A stretch of DNA of 64,000 nt from Prunella strophiata (lineage: Eukaryota; Chordata; Aves; Passeriformes; Prunellidae), in assembly GCA_036583965.1 (NCBI GenBank), contig JAZBQD010000014.1:71291586-71355585 (forward strand), in the 5' to 3' direction. Below the pieces are notes generated by a model, which worked only from the letters and a program-made list of their open reading frames with translations, was not told the DNA's origin and made no database searches. The position numbers and the translations under genes were made by a program. Positions 27,801 through 44,052 of the stretch are shown piece by piece (the stretch's first letter is position 1; each line of letters begins with the position of its first letter).

Positions 27801-27884
27801 CCCGTGAAGGCATTTGGGTCTTTTTTCACGTTTTGGTGGATTTTCCGAGTTTCAGCCGCCGGGCACGAAATCGCAGAAGCACTG

Positions 27885-28640
27885 AGGTTGTAAAAGACCT
27901 TTAAGACCATCGAGACCAAGGTGTGCCCGATCCCCACCTTGTTACCAGCCCGGAGCTCTGAGTGCCACCCCCAGCCCTTCCTTGGACACCTCCAGGGATG
28001 GGCACTCCAAACCTCCCTGGACAGTTCCAGTGCCTGACCCCCTTTCCATGGGGAAATTCCTGCTGCTGTCCCCCCTGAGGCTGCCCTGGCCCAGCCTGAG
28101 GCCGTTCCCTCTGCTCCTGTCCCTGTTCCCTGGAGCACAGCCCGACCCCCCCGGCTGTCCCCTCCTGGCAGGGACTTGTGCAGAGCCACAAGGTCCCCCC
28201 TGAGCCTCCTTTGCTCCAGGCTCAGCCCCTTCCCAGCTCCCTCAGCCCCTCCTGGGTCTCCAGCCCCTTCCCCAGCTCCTTTGTCCCTTCTCTGGACTCA
28301 GTCCATCACAGGACTTGGTGTCCCCATGTTGCCATGGCCTGGCCAGGCAGACCCCCAGGCCTGGACCAAAATTATGGAATTTTGGAGCCAAAGGGGTTGG
28401 AAAAGCCCTCCCAGACAGTGAAATCCAACCACTGCGAGGCCACCACTGATCCATGTCCCCAAGTGCCACCAGCAAGGATGGATGTCCCACCAAGGCCATC
28501 CCAATGGGAAAATTGGGTCAAAATTATGAAATTTCAGAGCCAAAGGGGAAAAGCCCTCCCAGACCATCAATGCCAACCAAGGCCAGGAAAACCCATGGGG
28601 ATGAGGAGCCACAGCATCCTGGCATGGGGAATGTGTCATC
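27885..28640 (-). mobile_element. CR1 LINE fragments, minus orientation
   Basis: 'AAAGACCTTTAAGACCATCG', 'GGGGAAATTCCTGCTGCTGT', 'AGGCTGCCCTGGCCCAGCCT' and 'CCCCTGAGCCTCCTTTGCTC' read as the reverse complement of the CR1 3' region. A second decayed tail piece lies at about 28365-28640. The insertion sits immediately upstream of the AHCYL2 CpG island. Confidence 0.75.
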
Positions 28641-29185
28641 CAAAGTCCTGGGACCTGCTGTCCTGCCAGGCCTGCCAGCCTACAGAGCTCAGCCTACAGG
28701 CACAAACCAGTAATAAACCACAACATTCATGATTTACATTTAATGATTTATGTTCTACCACCTTTCCTAGATCCGGTTCTTTGGGAATGTGCCTCTTCTG
28801 GAGTGCAAACCCCTCCTTTTATTATTGTTATTTACTGAGACCAGCCCTGAGAGAAGAACTTGGAGCTGTTGGTGGGTGAGAGCTTAATTAATTCTCAATT
28901 CTCAAGTGTCAATTCCAATCCTCAAGTGTCCAATTCTCAAGCCCCGGGTGAGCTCGGTGTTTGGGATGAGCTGGAGGAGAGGAGAGAGGGAAGGAATCCG
29001 CAGAGACCTCCCCGAAAATCAGGAGGGGGAGGAGAGATGGAGGCAGAGAAGCTGAAGGAGGATTTCAGGGAAGAAAGAGTCGTGGGAGAGGGGCAGGAAT
29101 TCCAGAGGGGATCGCAGTTAAAGCAGAAGCAGCGCATCCCTGTGTGCCGGAGTGTGATGGGGACAATTCCCGAGCTAAAAGCTGT

Positions 29186-32100
29186 TTTGCACACCCTTGA
29201 CCAAGGCAAAATCCTGACCCTGATCCTCTGCTGAGGAGAGGAGCTTGTGCTGCCCTGGAAATGGAGAAACCCTCCAGAATTTATCATTTCCTGGTACCAC
29301 AGATCCCACAAAAACCCACCAGGTTGTTTTGCACACCCTTGACCAAGGCAAAATCCTGACCCTGATCCTCTGCTGAGGAGAGGAGCTTGTGCTGCCCTGG
29401 AAATGGAGAAACCCTCCAGAATTTATCATCTCAGATCCCACAAAAACCCACCAGGTTGTTTTGCACACCCTTGACCAAGGCAAAATCCTGACCCTGATCC
29501 TCTGCTGAGGAGAGGAGCTTGTGCTGCCCTGGAAATGGAGAAACCCTCCAGAATTTATCATTTCCTGGTACCACAGATCCCACAAAAACCCACCAGGTTG
29601 TTTTGCACACCCTTGACCAAGGCAAAATCCTGACCCTGATCCTCTGCTGAGGAGAGGAGCTTGTGCTGCCCTGGAAATGGAGAAACCCTCCAGAATTTAT
29701 CATCTCAGATCCCACAAAAACCCACCAGGTTGTTTTGCACACCCTTGACCAAGGCAAAATCCTGACCCTGATCCTCTGCTGAGGAGAGGAGCTTGTGCTG
29801 CCCTGGAAATGGAGAAACCCTCCAGAATTTATCATCTCAGATCCCACAAAAACCCACCAGGTTGTTTTGCACACCCTTGACCAAGGCAAAATCCTGACCC
29901 TGATCCTCTGCTGAGGAGAGGAGCTTGTGCTGCCCTGGAAATGGAGAAACCCTCCAGAATTTATCATCTCAGATCCCACAAAAACCCACCAGGTTGTTTT
30001 GCACACCCTTGACCAAGGCAAAATCCTGACCCTGATCCTCTGCTGAGGAGAGGAGCTTGTGCTGCCCTGGAAATGGAGAAACCCTCCAGAATTTATCATC
30101 TCAGATCCCACAAAAACCCACCAGGTTGTTTTGCACACCCTTGACCAAGGCAAAATCCTGACCCTGATCCTCTGCTGAGGAGAGGAGCTTGTAGCGACTT
30201 GGAAATAGAAAAATCCTCCAGAATTTATCATCTCAGATCCCACAAAAACCCACCAGGTTGTTTTGCACACCCTTGACCAAGGCAAAATCCTGACCCTGAT
30301 CCTCTGCTGAGGAGAGGAGCTTGTAGCGACTTGGAAATAGAAAAATCCTCCAGAATTTATCATCTCAGATCCCACAAAAACCCACCAGGTTGTTTTGCAC
30401 ACCCTTGACCAAGGCAAAATCCTGACCCTGATCCTCTGCTGAGGAGAGGAGCTTGTAGCGACTTGGAAATAGAAAAATCCTCCAGAATTTATCATCTCAG
30501 ATCCCACAAAAACCCACCAGGTTGTTTTGCACACCCTTGACCAAGGCAAAATCCTGACCCTGATCCTCTGCTGAGGAAAAGAGCTTGTGCTGCTTTGGAA
30601 ATGGAGAAATCCTCCAGAATTTATCATCTCAGATCGCACAAAAACCCACCAGGGCGTTTGGGCCAAGGCATCAAATCCTGATCCTGACCCTCTGCTGAGG
30701 AGAGGAGCTTGTAGCGACTTGGAAATAGAAAAATCCTCCAGAATTTATCATCTCAGATCCCACAAAAACCCACCAGGTTGTTTTGCACACCCTTGACCAA
30801 GGCAAAATCCTGACCCTGACCCTCTGCTGAGGAGAGGAGCTTGTGCTGCTTTGGAAATGGAGAAACCCTCCAGAATTTATCATCTCAGATCCCACAAAAA
30901 CCCACCAGGGCGTTTGGGCCAAGGCAAAATCCTGACCCTGATCCTCTGCTGAGGAGAGGAGCTTGTGCTGCCCTGGAAATGGAGAAACCCTCCAGAATTT
31001 ATCATCTCAGATCCCACAAAAACCCACCAGGTTGTTTTGCACACCCTTGACCAAGGCAAAATCCTGACCCTGATCCTCTGCTGAGGAGAGGAGCTTGTGC
31101 TGCCCTGGAAATGGAGAAACCCTCCAGAATTTATCATCTCAGATCCCACAAAAAACCTCACCAGGCTGTTTGGGCCAAGGCAAAATCACCTCCAGAATTT
31201 ATCATCTCAGATCCCACAAAAAACCTCACCAGGTTGTTTGGGCCAAGGCAAAATGCTCACCCTGATCCTCCTCTTCTTCTAAGGGGAGCTTGTGCTGCCC
31301 TGGAAATGGAGAAATCCTTTAAAATTTATCATTTCCTAGTACCACAGATCCCACAGAAAACCCACCAGGTTGTTTTGACCAAGGCAAAATCCTGACCCTG
31401 ATCCTCTGCTGAGGAGAGGAGCTTGTAGCGACTTGGAAATAGAAAAATCCTCCAGAATTTATCATTTCTTGGTGCCACAGATCCCAGAAAAAAAAAAAAA
31501 AAAAACTCACCAGGTTGTTTTGCACACCCTTGACCAAGGCAAAATTATCACCCTGATCCTCTTCTGCTGAGGGGAAGAGCTTGTGCCAACCTGGAGATGG
31601 AGAAACCCTCCAGAATTCATGATTTCCTGGTACTACAGATCCCAGAAAAAAAACCCAAAGCTACCAGGTTGTTTTGACCAAGGCAAAATCCCAGCCCTGA
31701 TCCTCCTCTGCTGAGGAGAGGAGCTTGTGCTGCCCTGGAAATGGAGAAACCCTTCAGAATTTATCATTTCCTGGTACCACAGATCCCACAAAAAGGTCCC
31801 AGGTTGTTTTGCACACCCTTGACCAAGGCAAAATCCCAACCCTGATCCTCCTCTGCTGAGGAGAGGAGCTTTTGCTGCCCTGTAAATAGAGAAATATTCC
31901 AAAATTTATCATTTCCTGGTACCACAGATCCCACAAAAAACCCACCAGGCTGTTTAGACCAAGGCAAAATCCTGTCCCTGATCCTCTTCTGCTAAGGAGA
32001 GGAGCTTGTGCTGCCCTGGAAATGGAGAAATCCTTCAAAATTTATCATTTCCTGGTGCCACAGATCCCACAAAAAACCCACCAGGTTGTTTTGCATCTAA

Positions 32101-32260
32101 TCTTAACCAAGGCAAAATCCTTCCCCTGAGAGGGTGGAGAGGAGATTGTGCCAACCTGGAAATAAAGAAACTGTCTGGAGTTTATCATCTCAGATCCCAC
32201 AAATCCCACAAAAAGATCCCAGGTTGTTTTGCATGTCCTTGACCAAAGCAAAATCCTGAT
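29186..32260. repeat. 132-bp satellite array, about 22 copies
   Basis: The unit carries 'TTTTGCACACCCTTGACCAA', 'CTGATCCTCTGCTGAGGAGA', 'GGAAATGGAGAAACCCTCCA' and 'CAGATCCCACAAAAACCCAC'. The period is 132 bp, or 142 bp where a 'TTTCCTGGTACCACAG' insert is present. Copies between 29.2 and 31.1 kb are nearly identical; those from 31.2 to 32.26 kb are diverged or truncated, which suggests recent homogenisation at one end. It lies between AHCYL2 and SMO. Long minus-strand frames across it are repeat artefacts. Confidence 0.96.
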
Positions 32261-32264
32261 CCTG

Positions 32265-34200
32265 AGCCCCCCTGGTTCAGCATGGGCTCTTCCTCACCTT
32301 TTAAAGGATATTCCCAAAATCAGAAGACTGGCAGGGATGGTGTTTTCCTGAGAAAACACCATCTGTGCTGCTGCCAGCTGCTGCCAGCACCCCCAAAACT
32401 TCTGGTGTTGATTGGCCATAAATCCCAGGGTTGATGCCTTGTTAAGTCTGACCTAGAGCAGGGGCTGGGCAGAGTAAAGAATAAATAATGGATTTATTGC
32501 AAAGGATCTCCTCCGTGGATGTACCTTGGGCAGCACCAGAGCCCAGCCAGGGCTGCACCCAAGATGAACCAAAATGGCCCCAAAATGCACGAGCGCTCCC
32601 GGGGTCTCTGCCTTGGATCAGCTCTGCTCCATTTGCACCTTGCAGTTCATTGTCCCATTCCAGCTTTAGCCCCTGCACTCCCACCCTGCTTGTTTTTCTC
32701 TCCTCAGCCCACGCTGGTTGTGCTCCTGGGCTGAGATTTGGATCATTTGTCCTTGGTGCCCAGCTGGAGCAGGAATTGTTTTGTCTCCCTGCTCTGTGCA
32801 CAGAGCTCAGCATCCCCTGATGTGAACCCCAGACCCACACACTAAAGCAGCACAGAATGTGAAAATATAAAAACTAAACCTGAGGCATCAGGGAGAGCAC
32901 AGAGAGGTTATCCCAGGGATCCAGGCCGTGCCTGGTGATTTATCTGGGAAAACAACGGGTATCAGGAGAGGAAGGGAGAGGCTGTTTGGGGAGGGAGGCT
33001 CCAACAATTGGGGCTCTGTGAGAAGCAGCAGCTCGGGGCTGGCTCCTTCCCTCGCTCCCTGACACCAGGCTGGGATGGTTCTGCCTGGAAGTCTGGGAGA
33101 AAACAGCCTTGGAAAAGCAAAATTCCTTTCACTGAGAGCTGTGAAAGGAATCACAGCAGAGTTTGTGATCCACAGCAGAGTTTGGTTTCTCCCACAAACA
33201 GAATTGAGGTAGAAAAGGAGCAAAAACCTGCCTTTTCCAGGTTGTTTTCTGTTCCAACTGAGATTTCATCCTTTTAATCCACCAGATGGGTGGAAAATGC
33301 CAACAATTCTCCCTGGGGATCAGTGGTTCAGTGAAATCACAGGGAATAAGTGAATCCACAGGGAATATTACCCAAATTTCCTTGGAAATTTCCCCCAGTG
33401 AAACCTCTGGGGGTGTTGGGAGATGTGTGACCCCCTGTGCTTTACTCTCCTGCACCTCCCATGGGGATGTTGGAGCTTTTCCCTAAGGATATTTCAGGGA
33501 AATTTGCTGCATTTTGGCAAACTGGGGGTGTTTTCTTCCTTCAAAACTTTCTCCCTCTGCACCAAATCAAGGTGGGGTTTTTTGGGAGGGGATGTGACAT
33601 TATCAGCACATCTCCTGCTGCTTCCAAAATTAAAATAATGTGGGTTTTTTTTTGCTTCAAAATGGCAAATAGTTTTGTTAGAACTGTGTTTTTAATTAAG
33701 AAACTCCCAAAATGAAATATATAGAAAGAAAAAAAAAGGAGATAAAGAGAAATATTTTGTTTCATCCCAGACAATCCAGCTTTGACTCTGGAGCAGCCCA
33801 AAAAAAATAACAAACCCTGGAAAAATGCAATTTTCACTGACCAATTCCACCTAAATTTCAGGGTATGGTTTGCAGGATAACCAAACCCTGCAGCTGCTTG
33901 GCTCTCAAGCAAAATAAAAAAAAGGATCTTTTCCAAAAGCAGCATTTTTCCCCCCCAAAAAAGCACCAGCACCGTGGGAAACTTCGGATGCCTCAGTGGG
34001 ACCCCACCCAGCAGCCCCCCAAAATTTAGGGCTACCCAAATTTTGGGGGTTTGAGGGATATTTTAGCCCCTGGTGCCACCTGCTGGCAAAGGCCCCAGTT
34101 GTCCCCAAAACTGCCCAGTTGTCCCCAAAGTGTCCCCACAGCCCCCGAGGGCATTTCCAGCTCCTCAGAGCTCCCTCCTGCAGGTGGAACAGGGGGTTCA
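32265..34200. other. Intergenic between AHCYL2 and SMO, nothing recognised
   Basis: No gene or RNA was identified. Short frames only, with A-rich runs. Confidence 0.45.
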
Positions 34201-34206
34201 AAGCAC

Positions 34207-34305
34207 TTTAAAGCAGTTTTTAATGTGCTTTAAAGCAGTTTGAAACACTTTTTAAGGTGCTTTAAAGGGGTTTAAAACACTTTAAAGCAGTTTTTGAATC
34301 AAGAG
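34207..34305. repeat. Short CTTTAAAGCAGTTT repeat
   Basis: About five imperfect copies of a 17-20-bp unit around GTGCTTTAAAGCAGTTT. Confidence 0.75.
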
Positions 34306-34474
34306 GGCTTTTAGGAGAAAGAACAACCCCCGCCCCCAAATTGTTTTCCCACATGGATCCCTCCCCAAATGAGCCCAGAGCAGCCACTGGGATTGAAAAT
34401 CTGTAAATTTAATACTGATACAGGAGGGATTTTCCTTTACACAGCAAAAATGAACCCGTGGAGGTCACTGGGAT

Positions 34475-34477
<3 letters not shown>

Positions 34478-34510
<33 letters not shown>
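34478..34510. repeat. Poly(A) run, 33 bp
   Basis: An uninterrupted A tract on plus, about 800 bp beyond the SMO stop. It may be a retroposon tail or a simple homopolymer. Confidence 0.85.
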
Positions 34511-34511
<1 letters not shown>

Positions 34512-34614
34512 CCAGGAGCCTACCAGGACTTTATAAAAAAAGGGAAAATCCAAACACCAGCAGGGACTGGAGCCCTCCTACCTCAGGGCTCCACTGGTTT
34601 GGTGTGACTTGATT

Positions 34615-34620
34615 TTTATT
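34615..34620 (-). terminator. Candidate SMO polyadenylation signal
   Basis: TTTATT on plus reads AATAAA on the minus strand, about 700 bp past the SMO stop codon. It is a plausible 3' end; similar AT-rich words lie nearby. Confidence 0.35.
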
Positions 34621-35317
34621 CTTTTATCCTTTTTTTATCCTAAAAAAATAATAAAAACAGCTTTGCTCTGGGCGTTGCTGACCCTGATTCACCTCTAGCA
34701 CTCCAAGGGTTTTGGGGTTTTCTTTTTGCTCAGGAGCACCCAGGCAGCCCAAGGTGCTTCCTGTCCCATCTCCCTGGTGCTGCCACCCCACTAATCCTGA
34801 TTTGGGTCTGGCTCAGCTCTCTGGGGAGCTGGAAGGCACTTTGGGGTCTTGGAAGGGATTGGGGTGAACCCAAAATAAGGGTGCACACCAGGGATGCTGC
34901 TACTGCTGCTGCTGCTGCCCCTGACTGGGCTCACCCCGAGCTGAGGCATCATGATACAAACATTAAAAAAATCAGAAATTTAAAAAAATTTGCTATTGGC
35001 ACAAGTGTGGGTGAGCTCTATGTACCTCTAGCTGTGGGTGGGGCAGAGCTGCCCCAAATCTACCCTGATCTAGGCTGTCCCCAAGTGTCCCCCTGGTCCT
35101 TAAATCCCTGTGGGAGCCGGGGCTTGTCCCACTGACAGCTCCTTTCTCCCAGTGATGCTGGAGGGAATCCCAAAACCTCTCCAGGCTGGGAAGTGCAGGG
35201 AGACGAATCCTCCAAGGGGAGAACGGGATGTGGTCAGGTGGGTGGAACATTTGGGATGGATCCCGTGGGATCAGGTGGGTTCTGGTGTCCCCAGGCCCTC
35301 CCCACGTCCCGCTGGGA

Positions 35318-39263
<3,946 letters not shown>

Positions 39264-39296
39264 CTGCGGGGAGGGGACAGCACCGTCACCACTGCC

Positions 39297-39595
39297 AGCA
39301 CGGCCACCTCCTGCTGTCCCCACAGCACCCACACAGCACTGGGACCCTCTGTGGGGCCCTCCTGCTGTCCCCACAGCACCCACACAGCACTGGGACCCTC
39401 TGTGGGGCCCTCCTGCTGTCCCCACAGCACCCACACATCACTGGGACCCTCTGTGGGGCTATCTTGCTGTCCCCACAGCACTGGAACATCTCTGTGGGGC
39501 TCTCCTGCTGGCCCCCACAGCACCCACACAGCCTGGGACCCCTCTGTGGGGCCCTCCTGCTGTCCCCACAGCACCCACACAGCACTGGGACCCAG
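39297..39595. repeat. Minisatellite of about 60 bp
   Basis: Five copies of 'CTCCTGCTGTCCCCACAGCA' plus 'CCCACACAGCACTGGGACCC' plus 'TCTGTGGGGC', in SMO intron 1 just upstream of exon 2. Confidence 0.9.
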
Positions 39596-42106
39596 TAGGC
39601 ACTTTTCTATACTGTACCCATCCCCAGTAGGCACTTTTCTATACTGTACCCATCCCCAGTAGGCACTTTTCTATACTGTACCCATCCCCAGTAGGCACTT
39701 TTCTATACTGTACCCATCCCCAGTAGGCACTTTTCTATACTGTACCCATCCCCAGCCCCCTGGTAGGCACTTTTCTATACTGTACCCATCCCCAGTAGGC
39801 ACTTTTCTATACTGTACCCATCCCCAGTAGGCACTTTTCTATACTGTACCCATCCCCAGTAGGCACTTTTCTATACTGTACCCATCCCCAGTAGGCACTT
39901 TTCTATACTGTACCCATCCCCAGTAGGCACTTTTCTATACTGTACCCATCCCCAGTAGGCACTTTTCTATACTGTACCCATCCCCAGTAGGCACTTTTCT
40001 ATACTGTACCCATCCCCAGTAGGCACTTTTCTATACTGTACCCATCCCCAGTAGGCACTTTTCTATACTGTACCCATCCCCAGTAGGCACTTTTCTATAC
40101 TGTACCCATCCCCAGTAGGCACTTTTCTATACTGTACCCATCCCCAGTAGGCACTTTTCTATACTGTACCCATCCCCAGTAGGCACTTTTCTATACTGTA
40201 CCCATCCCCAGTAGGCACTTTTCTATACTGTACCCATCCCCAGTAGGCACTTTTCTATACTGTACCCATCCCCAGTAGGCACTTTTCTATACTGTACCCA
40301 TCCCCAGTAGGCACTTTTCTATACTGTACCCATCCCCAGTAGGCACTTTTCTATACTGTACCCATCCCCAGTAGGCACTTTTCTATACTGTACCCATCCC
40401 CAGTAGGCACTTTTCTATACTGTACCCATCCCCAGTAGGCACTTTTCTATACTGTACCCATCCCCAGTAGGCACTTTTCTATACTGTACCCATCCCCAGT
40501 AGGCACTTTTCTATACTGTACCCATCCCCAGTAGGCACTTTTCTATACTGTACCCATCCCCAGTAGGCACTTTTCTATACTGTACCCATCCCCAGTAGGC
40601 ACTTTTCTATACTGTACCCATCCCCAGTAGGCACTTTTCTATACTGTACCCATCCCCAGTAGGCACTTTTCTATACTGTACCCATCCCCAGTAGGCACTT
40701 TTCTATACTGTACCCATCCCCAGTAGGCACTTTTCTATACTGTACCCATCCCCAGTAGGCACTTTTCTATACTGTACCCATCCCCAGTAGGCACTTTTCT
40801 ATACTGTACCCATCCCCAGTAGGCACTTTTCTATACTGTACCCATCCCCAGTAGGCACTTTTCTATACTGTACCCATCCCCAGTAGGCACTTTTCTATAC
40901 TGTACCCATCCCCAGTAGGCACTTTTCTATACTGTACCCATCCCCAGTAGGCACTTTTCTATACTGTACCCATCCCCAGTAGGCACTTTTCTATACTGTA
41001 CCCATCCCCAGTAGGCACTTTTCTATACTGTACCCATCCCCAGTAGGCACTTTTCTATACTGTACCCACCTCCAGTCCCTTTTCCATCAGTTTTCTATAC
41101 TGTACCCATCCCCAGCCCCCCTCTATAAAACTTTTCTATACTGTACCCATCCCCAGTAGGCACTTTTCTATACTGTACCCATCCCCAGTAGGCACTTTTC
41201 TATACTGTACCCATCCCCAGTAGGCACTTTTCTATACTGTACCCATCCCCAGTAGGCACTTTTCTATACTGTACCCATCCCCAGTAGGCACTTTTCTATA
41301 CTGTACCCATCCCCAGTAGGCACTTTTCTATACTGTACCCATCCCCAGTAGGCACTTTTCTATACTGTACCCATCCCCAGTAGGCACTTTTCTATACTGT
41401 ACCCACCTCCAGTCCCTTTTCCATCAGTTTTCTATACTGTACCCACCTCCAGTCCCTTTTCCATCAGTTTTCTATACTGTATCCACCTCCAGTCCCTTTT
41501 CAATCAGTTTTCTACACTGTACCCACCTCCAGTCCCTTTCCAATCAGTTTTCTATACTGTACCCATCTCCAGTCCCTTTCCAATCAGTTTTCTACACTGT
41601 ACCTATCTCCAGTCCCTTTTCAATCAGTTTTCTACACTGTACCCATCTCCAGTCCCTTTTCCATCAGTTTTGTATACTGTACCCATCTCTGGGCCCAGCC
41701 TACAGCTCCTCTCTATACTGTACCTATCCCCTGTACCCACTGTGGAGTTTTCTATGCTGCACTCACCCCTGGGCCTGTGCTATCCCATATCCACCCCCTG
41801 TATCCCAATCTACCGCTTCCCTCTGCACTGTACCCATCTACAATGTTTTGTTACACAGTTTTCTACAGTGTACCCATCCCCAGCCCTTTGCTATAAAGTT
41901 TTTCACACTGTACCCACCTCCAGTCCCTTTTCCATCAGTTTTCTATACTGTACCCATCCCCAGCCCCCCTCTATAAAGTTTTCTTTACTCTACCCATCCC
42001 CAGGCCCCCTCTGTAAACTTTTCTATACTGTACCCATCCCCAGTAGGCACTTTTCTATACTGTACCCATCCTCAGCCCCCTCTATAAAACTTTTCTATAC
42101 TGTACC
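39592..42106. repeat. 32-bp satellite (GTAGGCACTTTTCTATACTG...)n running into a gap
   Basis: Near-perfect 32-bp units (GTAGGCACTTTTCTATACTG + TACCCATCCCCA) run from 39592 to about 41070 and again at 41150-41400. Towards 42106 they become a diverged 40-bp form with 'CCACCTCCAGTCCCTTTTCC' and 'ATCAGTTTTCTATACTGTAC'. There are about 60 copies in all, and the array runs into the 500-N gap. It lies in SMO intron 1 or the SMO-TSPAN33 interval. Confidence 0.97.
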
Positions 42107-42606
42107 NNNNNNNNNNNNNNNNNNNNNNNNNNNNNNNNNNNNNNNNNNNNNNNNNNNNNNNNNNNNNNNNNNNNNNNNNNNNNNNNNNNNNNNNNNNNNN
42201 NNNNNNNNNNNNNNNNNNNNNNNNNNNNNNNNNNNNNNNNNNNNNNNNNNNNNNNNNNNNNNNNNNNNNNNNNNNNNNNNNNNNNNNNNNNNNNNNNNNN
42301 NNNNNNNNNNNNNNNNNNNNNNNNNNNNNNNNNNNNNNNNNNNNNNNNNNNNNNNNNNNNNNNNNNNNNNNNNNNNNNNNNNNNNNNNNNNNNNNNNNNN
42401 NNNNNNNNNNNNNNNNNNNNNNNNNNNNNNNNNNNNNNNNNNNNNNNNNNNNNNNNNNNNNNNNNNNNNNNNNNNNNNNNNNNNNNNNNNNNNNNNNNNN
42501 NNNNNNNNNNNNNNNNNNNNNNNNNNNNNNNNNNNNNNNNNNNNNNNNNNNNNNNNNNNNNNNNNNNNNNNNNNNNNNNNNNNNNNNNNNNNNNNNNNNN
42601 NNNNNN
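42107..42606. other. Assembly gap, 500 N
   Basis: Exactly 500 N. The right edge cuts TSPAN33 exon 2, while the left edge is 32-bp satellite in the SMO 5' region. The gap must therefore contain the rest of TSPAN33 and SMO exon 1, so its true length is probably several kb. Confidence 0.97.
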
Positions 42607-44052
42607 CACCTCACCATGGAGATCATCTGCAGAGGGACACAGGTGACCCCGCAGGTGTCACCACCCCCATGCCACGTGCACACCTCCCCCTGCAGCCCCC
42701 CAAAGCCAGGGATGCACCAGAGCTGCAGCCGCTGCCTCAGTTTCCCCTTGTCACACGGTGTCCACCGTGTCCCCTCCTACTGGGAGGTCACCTCTGTCCC
42801 CACCTCCCCGGAGGTCACTCGCCAGCCAGTGCTGTTCCTCCACAGGTGGCTGGTCACAGGGATGTGGTTTATGGGAAGCGAGAAACTTCCTCAAAAATAG
42901 GACTGCAAACACGGAAATAACCCGCAAAAAAAACCCTGCAAAAAACCCCCCCACAAAAGCTTTCAAAACCCCAAATATAAAAAATCCCCAAGCCTCCCAA
43001 GCAGAACAAAATGTTTTTAAAAAGTCCCTGAAACATAAAAAAATACTCAAAACATAAAACTTTTCAAAAACATAAAAATCCCTCAAAACATTAAAAATCC
43101 AATCAGACATGGAAAACTGAGGCTTCCCTGCAGGAGACATCCCTGGGGTGGGCTGGGGACAAGAGGGGATTCTGTCCCCCTCTCTGGGGGGTTGTCACCT
43201 GTGTGGGGCCAGGAAGGGTCCCAGTCAAGTGCTGGGGACCCAAAGGACCCCAAAAACCCTTGGGGAATGGGAAAACCCCTTCTGTAGGTCCTGGAATGGG
43301 GGACCCCAGTGGGGTCCAGGGATGGGGACACTCCCAGGGGACAGAAGTGCCTCAGGAATGAGGGGACACGGTGGGGTACTGGTGTTGGGGGGCTCCAGGG
43401 ATCCCGAGGAGAGAGGATTCCAGGGGGGACCAGGGGTGGGGACAGCCCCAAAGCCAAGGGGTTCCCAGTGGGATCCTGGGGATGGAGGAGGGTTGGGGGA
43501 TCCCGGGAATGCGGGGTCCCAAATAGGTCCAGGGGTGGAGAGAGGGCTGGGGGTCCCTGGGGATGGGGGATCCCAAAAGGGTTCAGGGATGGAGACAGTC
43601 CCAAGGGCTGGGGATGCCAGTGGGATCTCAGGGATGGGGGTTCAGGGATGGAGATATTCCCAAGGGCTGGGGGTCCCGGGGATGGGGGATCCCAAAAGGG
43701 TTCAGGGATGGAGACAGTCCCAAAAGCTGGGGGTCCCTGGGAATGAGGGGTCCCTGGGGATGAGGGGTCCCAAAAGGGTTCAGGGATGGAGACAGTCCCA
43801 AGGCTGGGGGTGCCGCTGGGATCTCAGGGATGGGGGTCCCAGTGGGATGCCGGGGATGGCGGTGTCCCAGTGGGCTGCAGGGACGGGGACAGCCCCGGGG
43901 TGCGGGCGTCCCGCGGGAGCGGGGTGTCGCGGTGTCCCCGCACTCACCCAGAAGAGCAGGTTGAAGAAGAAGAGCAAGTACTTGGCCACCGGGCTCACGA
44001 AGGAAAAATCGTCCCCGAGGGGCCCGGCGGGCACCGCCGCTCGCCTCGCCAT
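42607..44052 (-). CDS. TSPAN33: Tetraspanin-33 (TSPAN33), exon 1 and edge of exon 2
   Basis: TSPAN33 is a TspanC8-subgroup tetraspanin that escorts ADAM10 and is noted in erythroid and B cells. Exon 1 CDS is 44052-43948: 35 codons with DDFSFVSPVAKYLLFFFNLL covering the start of transmembrane helix 1, and donor TGG|GTGAGT, phase 0. Exon 2 starts at 42626 after CTCTGCAG with MISMV, matching human VISMV after FW. It is cut by the N gap after 20 bp; the last bases (AGG TG) do not fit the expected MVAVGVY continuation and may be unreliable at the gap edge. The order TSPAN33-SMO-AHCYL2 on one strand matches human chromosome 7q32. The remaining exons (most transmembrane helices and the large extracellular loop) are not in the sequence. 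Confidence 0.92.
43280..43910. repeat. Degenerate tandem repeat in TSPAN33 intron 1
   Basis: A loosely repeated unit of 35-75 bp built from 'GGGATCCCAAAAGGGTTCAG', 'GGATGGAGACAGTCCCAA' and 'GCTGGGGGTCCC'. It fills the half of the intron next to exon 1. Confidence 0.85.

Noticed and set aside
29431..30666. A 411-codon repetitive minus-strand frame in the 132-bp satellite
   Set aside because: 132 is divisible by 3, so a chance open unit repeats. Frames break at 142-bp variants and no domain is present.
39592..41400. CRISPR-like regular 32-bp repetition
   Set aside because: Units abut directly with no unique spacers, no leader and no cas genes, in an animal genome. It is a satellite.
39264..42106. 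Search for SMO exon 1 (signal peptide and first part of the CRD)
   Set aside because: The interval is almost entirely 60-bp and 32-bp repeats; no signal peptide or CRD cysteine pattern was seen. Placed in the gap instead.
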